Source: an uncultured Actinomycetes bacterium
GTDB lineage: Bacteria; Actinomycetota; Actinomycetes; S36-B12
Reading direction: 5' to 3'
Assembly (NCBI GenBank): GCA_937876275.1
Contig: CALFIA010000331.1
Span: 1 to 5,501 of the forward strand
DNA length: 5,501 nucleotides
Part shown: positions 5,015-5,501 of the stretch, piece after piece
How the letters are laid out: every line of letters begins with the position of its first letter
Position numbering within the stretch: position 1 is the first letter of the stretch
The notes under the pieces: generated by a model
Database searches by the model: none
Told to the model about the DNA's origin: nothing
Seen by the model: the letters and a program-made list of their open reading frames with translations, nothing else
Translations under genes and position numbers: made by a program

Positions 5015-5501
5015 TGCTTTGCGTCCTGCAATTGATATCCGACCCCACGCACTGTTCGAATACTGACTGCATCGCCGAGCTTCTTGCGAAGGTACGAGAT
5101 GTAGGTCTCGACCACGCTGCTCTCGACGCCAGGGCCGAGCCCCCAGACTCTGCTGAGCAGTTGATCCTTGCTCAGCACTCGACCGGAGTTCTCCATCAAG
5201 ATCTCGAGAAGTCGGAACTCAGTTCCTGAGAGGGAGACCTCATCTCCTCCGACAGTCACGAGATGGCGATCGAAATCGAGTCGAACATCGCCATGGGTGA
5301 GTATTGACTCGGGGGCGCCAGCGGCACTGCGACGAAGTACGGCCTTCACTCGCCAGATGAGCTCTTCGATACTGAAGGGCTTGTGTATGAAGTCATCGGC
5401 ACCTCGCTCGAAGCCGGCTCGTGTGTCATCGCGTTCCTGACGTGCGGTGAGCACGATGACCGGTGTGGAATCTCCTGCGTCACGCATGCGAGTCAAGGTC
5501 T
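5011..5501 (-). CDS. OmpR/PhoB-family response regulator, 5' end outside the window
   Basis: The C-terminal part of a DNA-binding response regulator; about 162 codons are visible of a usual 220-240. Visible receiver parts are PVIVLTAR, with the switch threonine, and GADDFIHKPF, with the conserved lysine. The phosphorylated aspartate lies outside. The winged-helix domain starts with the beta-strand region around LTHGDVRLD, then LSGTEFRLLEILMENSGRV, the recognition helix region ESSVVETYISYLRKKLG and the wing IRTVRGVGYQL. This is a transcription factor of the OmpR type, presumably phosphorylated by the adjacent kinase. A TTG at 5496 is not a real start: the reading frame is open to the window edge and the receiver domain would be incomplete. 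Its stop TGA overlaps the kinase start codon by ATGA. The target genes cannot be read from this window. Confidence 0.95.
   Translation of the reverse strand, partial: TLTRMRDAGDSTPVIVLTARQERDDTRAGFERGADDFIHKPFSIEELIWRVKAVLRRSAAGAPESILTHGDVRLDFDRHLVTVGGDEVSLSGTEFRLLEILMENSGRVLSKDQLLSRVWGLGPGVESSVVETYISYLRKKLGDAVSIRTVRGVGYQLQDAKQ

Noticed and set aside
1..5501. CRISPR array, transposon, phage gene or defence system
   Set aside because: No direct repeat arrays, transposase or integrase motifs, or terminal inverted repeats were seen; the genes are ordinary chromosomal ones.

Overview
The window looks like the edge of an assembled contig from an actinobacterium, probably from a metagenome or draft genome. 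The reasons are a moderately high G+C content judged by eye, GTG starts, a possible leaderless promoter, an actinobacterial-style small lipoprotein and a compact type A RNase P RNA. No species can be named from this sequence. Bases 1-49 are not biological. They match the end of the Illumina P5 adapter, an 8-base i5 index and the Read 1 primer site, so the genome begins at base 50.

Left part (50-2350): a yaaA-type gene (minus strand) is cut by the contig edge after about 77 codons. A small lipoprotein gene diverges from it. The lipoprotein gene converges on a 499-residue iron-sulfur bacterial cryptochrome/photolyase of the PhrB/CryB ((6-4) photolyase) group, and the two stop codons share one CTAG. 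Directly upstream of the photolyase, and overlapping it by an ATGA, is a 52-codon gene for a DUF2256-type four-cysteine zinc-knuckle protein. That overlap also argues for moving the photolyase start inward to the ATG at 2195.

Middle (2430-2947): a complete type A RNase P RNA gene (rnpB, plus strand, about 365 nt). Its P1, P2, P3, P4, P12, P14, P18 and P19 elements can be traced, and P3 and P12 are reduced to minimal hairpins. A candidate promoter lies just upstream, followed by about 150 bases with no gene that I can support.

Right part (2948-5501): an orphan secreted protein with many tryptophans and four cysteines (plus strand) converges on a two-component system on the minus strand. That system is an OmpR/PhoB-type response regulator, whose start lies beyond the window, followed by a HAMP sensor histidine kinase with another ATGA overlap.

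Working together: DUF2256 protein and photolyase form a light-dependent DNA repair unit. Regulator and kinase form an envelope-sensing unit of unknown signal. The remaining genes have no shared pathway that can be read from the sequence. The least described items are the DUF2256-photolyase pair, an apparent Trp-to-Asp change at a proposed electron-transfer position of the photolyase, and the orphan secreted protein.
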